Below are positions 61,441-64,000 of a DNA stretch of 64,000 nt, one piece after another. The notes beneath the pieces are model-generated. The model was not told the origin of the DNA. It did no database searches and saw only the letters and a list, made by a program, of their open reading frames with translations. This DNA is from Thermoanaerobaculia bacterium (GTDB lineage Bacteria; Acidobacteriota; Thermoanaerobaculia; Multivoradales; J023), in assembly GCA_030431255.1 (NCBI GenBank), contig JAUIJL010000005.1, forward strand, positions 505,699 to 569,698, in the 5' to 3' direction. The translations under genes were made by a program, and so were the position numbers. Numbering within the stretch: the first letter of the stretch is position 1; each line of letters opens with the position of its first letter.

Positions 61441-61674
61441 ATGAAAAAGAAAGATGTTGTTTCCGCGTGGCGCGACCAAGATGCCTTTGAATCCCTCTCC
61501 GCCGAAGAGCGAGCCGCCATGCCGGACCACCCGGCGGGCGCGGCCCAACTCGACGACGACGAGCTGACCGACGTGGCCGGTGGCGGCGCGGGCACCCACT
61601 ACTCCCACTGCGATCCGACCGCCAGCTGGTGCGAGGACTGCGGTGGCGACAGCGAAATTCTCGCGCGCGCCTGA
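61441..61674 (+). CDS. lanA: lanthipeptide precursor peptide (class II, LanA)
   Basis: 77 aa from ATG 61441 (GGAG 6 nt upstream), 32 bp after the LanM gene. The leader is acidic and Ala-rich with an LSAEERAAMP segment and ends DDDELTDVAGGGAG, the double-glycine type recognised by LanT C39 peptidases and typical of mersacidin/lichenicidin-like leaders. The core after GGGAG begins THYSHCDPTASWC and continues EDCGGDSE to the end. It has three Cys and Thr/Ser at suitable spacing for up to three lanthionine rings. No LanT or immunity gene is seen in the window. Start and product are inferred from context and leader pattern. Confidence 0.85.
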   Translation: MKKKDVVSAWRDQDAFESLSAEERAAMPDHPAGAAQLDDDELTDVAGGGAGTHYSHCDPTASWCEDCGGDSEILARA

Positions 61675-61694
61675 GACAGCTGATTCGACGATTG

Positions 61695-61723
61695 AACGGG
61701 ACGGCTCACGCCGTCCCGTTTTT
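61695..61723 (+). terminator. Rho-independent terminator of the lanthipeptide operon
   Basis: A perfect 11-bp stem (AACGGGACGGC/GCCGTCCCGTT) with a TCAC loop is followed by TTTTT, 20 bp after the precursor stop codon. Confidence 0.93.
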
Positions 61724-61882
61724 CATGTTGTGGTCGTCGGTTTTCGACATGCGGTTTTCCACCCCGGCTTTCGCGTTCTAAAGAGGAGCCCCAACGATAC
61801 CCGCTGCACAAGCTGCAAACGGTTCACCCCCCCTCCGACCCGCCCAGCCCTCGGTGAGTCGCAATCCATTGGAGATCTGTTC

Positions 61883-63619
61883 ATGCTCGGTGTCCACCCC
61901 CCGCTTTTCAAACGTTCCGCAATTGGCCCCTCCACGGGGCGTACACTGGCTAAGCAGATCCTTTGCGTCATGCTTCTCGTCGGCTGTTTCAACCTGCCTT
62001 TGGCTGCCGACCCGGGAGCCGGCGCGGTCTATCGCTTGACCGCTTCCACTTCCGAGCTCGACGAGCTCCGCGACCAGGTCGATGTTTGGGCGTATTACCC
62101 CTTAACGTCCGAAGCCATCGTCTTCCTGACCCCGGACCAAAAGCGTCAACTGGAACGAAGCGGCTCGATTCCCGTGCTCGACGCCGAGCGCACCGCTGAG
62201 CACCTAACGCCCCGGACCGCGGCGGATCGGCTCGGCTCCGGCATCCCCGGTTTCTCCTGTTATCGCACTGTCGAAGAGACCTACGCGGATTTGTCGGCGG
62301 CCGCGACGGCCCATCCGGACCTCGCTTCTTGGCTCGATATCGGCGACAGCTGGCAGAAAACCGTCGGCCAAGGTGGCTATGACCATCAGATCTTGGTGCT
62401 CACCAACAAGAATCTAACCGGTCCGAAACCGGTCTTTCTATTGATTGCCGCCATGCACGCCCGAGAATATTCCACTGCCGAGCTGGCCGCCCGCTATGCC
62501 CTGCACCTGCTCAACGGCTACGGCACCGATCCCGAGGCCACTTGGATCTTGGACCACCGCGAGGTCCACATCGTGGCCCAACAAAATCCCGACGGGCGGA
62601 AGCAAGCGGAAACCGGCATCTCTTGGCGCAAAAACACCAACAACGATTTCTGCTCCAACAGCAACAATCGCGGCATCGATCTCAACCGCAACAGCACTTT
62701 CTTCTGGGGCGGCGGGGCTTCGAGCGGCTCCGAATGCAGTGAGATCTACCGCGGCCCGTCGGCCGCCTCGGAGCCGGAAACCCAAACCATCGAGGACTAC
62801 ATGGCCCAGGTCTTCCTCGATCAAAAGGGAGATATGAACGATCCCGCGCCGGATACCGCCCAAGGCGTATTCATCTCCGTCCACAGCTTCGGCGAGCTGG
62901 TGCTCTTCCCGTGGGAGGGGACCAACAACGACAGCCCAAACCACGCCGGCTTGCAGACCTTGGGCCGCAAATTCGGTTTCTTCAACGACTACTCCGTCTG
63001 CCAGGACTGCCTCGGCACCGCCTCCGGCACCACCGTCGACGTGGCCTATGGCGAATACGGCGTGGCCGCCTATACCTTTGAGATCGGCAACTCCTTTTTC
63101 GAGGGCTGCACCAACTTCGAGAGCACCATTTATCCCGACAACCTTGAAGCTCTCGTCTACGCCGCCAAAGTCGCCGATCGTCCGTATCAAAAACCCTCCG
63201 GGCCCGAAGCCCTCAACCTGCAGCTGCCGGTCGCCATCGCCCGAGCCGGTCAGGCCGTCACCCTCCAGGCCACCCTCGACGATACCCGCTTCGACTCCAA
63301 CGGATTCGGCAACGAGGCCGTTCAGAATATCGTCTCGGCGCGGGCGGGCTTCGACTTGGCCGCCCTCGAAAGCGGCGGTGGAACGGCCCTGAGCGCCGTG
63401 GACGGAGCCTTCGACGAAACCCAAGAGGACGTCACCGGTTCGATCGATACCAGCGGGCTCTCCGAAGGGCGTCACGTGCTCTTCGTGGTCGGCACCGACG
63501 CGTCGGGACAGCAAGGTCCCCCGGGAGCGATCTTCGTCGACGTCGTGCCGGCTTCAGACCTCTTCTCGGACGATTTCGAAGACGGCACCACCGGGGCTTG
63601 GTCCTCCGTCGAGCCGTAA
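61883..63619 (+). CDS. secreted M14-family zinc carboxypeptidase
   Basis: 578 aa from ATG 61883 (GGAG 8 nt upstream); the longer frame back to 61580 runs through the precursor gene and is not credible. A signal peptide (QILCVMLLVGCFNLPLAA) and a short propeptide precede the M14 domain. Zinc ligands are H and E in MHAREYS and the later His in ISVHSFGE. The substrate/active-site residues are Arg in RGIDLNRN and Glu in YTFEIGNSFF. A beta-rich domain follows. The chain ends FEDGTTGAWSSVEP, resembling a short C-terminal F-E-x-G-x-x-x-x-W-S tag seen on secreted proteins of such bacteria. It removes C-terminal residues outside the cell; a role in trimming the lanthipeptide is only a guess. Confidence 0.9.
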   Translation: MLGVHPPLFKRSAIGPSTGRTLAKQILCVMLLVGCFNLPLAADPGAGAVYRLTASTSELDELRDQVDVWAYYPLTSEAIVFLTPDQKRQLERSGSIPVLDAERTAEHLTPRTAADRLGSGIPGFSCYRTVEETYADLSAAATAHPDLASWLDIGDSWQKTVGQGGYDHQILVLTNKNLTGPKPVFLLIAAMHAREYSTAELAARYALHLLNGYGTDPEATWILDHREVHIVAQQNPDGRKQAETGISWRKNTNNDFCSNSNNRGIDLNRNSTFFWGGGASSGSECSEIYRGPSAASEPETQTIEDYMAQVFLDQKGDMNDPAPDTAQGVFISVHSFGELVLFPWEGTNNDSPNHAGLQTLGRKFGFFNDYSVCQDCLGTASGTTVDVAYGEYGVAAYTFEIGNSFFEGCTNFESTIYPDNLEALVYAAKVADRPYQKPSGPEALNLQLPVAIARAGQAVTLQATLDDTRFDSNGFGNEAVQNIVSARAGFDLAALESGGGTALSAVDGAFDETQEDVTGSIDTSGLSEGRHVLFVVGTDASGQQGPPGAIFVDVVPASDLFSDDFEDGTTGAWSSVEP

Positions 63620-63753
63620 TCGCCCTGGGGAGATTTGCCTGGCACCGCAGTCGGGATACGCCGCAGCCAGATGCTGCCCCGAGCGCCGCCGTCAACCGGC
63701 CCAGGCCTTGTCCAATAGGTGATCATGAGCTCCACAGCCGGTAGAATCGGAAG

Positions 63754-64000
63754 ATGGACCCTCTTCTCCGGGAGCTCGCAGAACAACTGAAACGCTTTGC
63801 CGTGCAGCTCTTCTGCCTGTGGACCGTGCTCTACGGTCCGCCGGTTTTCGCACTTCAGGAGCTCGTCGGTGAGCGGCAAACCACGGAAGCCCAGCAAGCC
63901 GAGGCTGACGAGAAGGCGCGGGAGCAGGCGAGGATCGAGCGGGGGATCGCCGAGCACCTGGACGAGCTGGGCGGGTCGGCAGCGGCCCCATCGAAACGCC
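63754..64000 (+). CDS. hypothetical protein, C-terminus beyond the window
   Basis: An open frame from ATG 63754 (GGAA upstream) runs to the window end, 82 codons so far. It starts MDPLLRELAEQLKRFAVQLF, followed by a possible transmembrane helix (LFCLWTVLYGPPVFALQEL) and a Glu/Ala/Arg-rich coiled-coil. Codon use looks coding but no family is recognised. Confidence 0.45.
   Translation, partial: MDPLLRELAEQLKRFAVQLFCLWTVLYGPPVFALQELVGERQTTEAQQAEADEKAREQARIERGIAEHLDELGGSAAAPSKR

Overview
This is a high-GC window that looks like a Gram-negative bacterium of the Acidobacteriota (Thermoanaerobaculia/Holophagae-like), judged from gene content alone. The evidence is TPR-linked Ser/Thr kinases, FHA-type sigma-54 activators, ECF sigma/anti-sigma pairs, a TPR-CHAT protein, large secreted repeat proteins, and a TolC-RND exporter that implies an outer membrane. 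A Myxococcota origin cannot be excluded. No rRNA, tRNA, CRISPR array or intact mobile element was seen.

Layout. 1-2.9 kb: a truncated Ser/Thr kinase divergent from an FHA/AAA+/Fis activator whose GAFTGA loop is degenerate. 3.2-9.7 kb: a secreted protein with about 14 DxDxDG repeats, divergent from a membrane-anchored sulfatase-like enzyme. 10-19.3 kb: two modular M36-like secreted metalloproteases flanking a decayed Rpn-type nuclease remnant, each ending in paired hairpins. 19.4-25.3 kb: a translationally coupled TolC/adaptor/RND operon. 25.6-29.3 kb: a frameshifted LURP-like gene, a secreted alpha/beta hydrolase, and a small membrane protein/ECF sigma/membrane protein operon. 29.3-38.7 kb: a TetR-headed minus-strand operon carrying all enzyme classes of acyclic terpene (Atu-type) catabolism. 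38.8-45.4 kb: a dual-kinase/cyclase-like/TPR receptor, a small protein and an FHA-GAF sigma-54 activator. 45.4-49.4 kb: a secreted CBM6-like protein with a recognisable sigma-54 promoter. 49.5-55.5 kb: a DUF2959 lipoprotein, then an ECF sigma/zinc-finger anti-sigma/unknown/TPR-CHAT lipoprotein locus. 55.7-57.5 kb: a secreted FG-GAP protein. 57.7-61.7 kb: a lanthipeptide locus (frameshifted LanM plus precursor). 61.9 kb to the end: an M14 carboxypeptidase and a truncated ORF.

Two candidates stand out as under-described systems. One is the ECF sigma/anti-sigma/unknown/TPR-CHAT locus, which has the parts needed for protease-controlled sigma release without CRISPR. The other is the lanthipeptide locus with a novel core. 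A recurring oddity is the number of short (11-24 bp) tandem repeats, some in frame inside catalytic domains and others at gene ends. All functions are inferred by reading the sequence; no database search was run.
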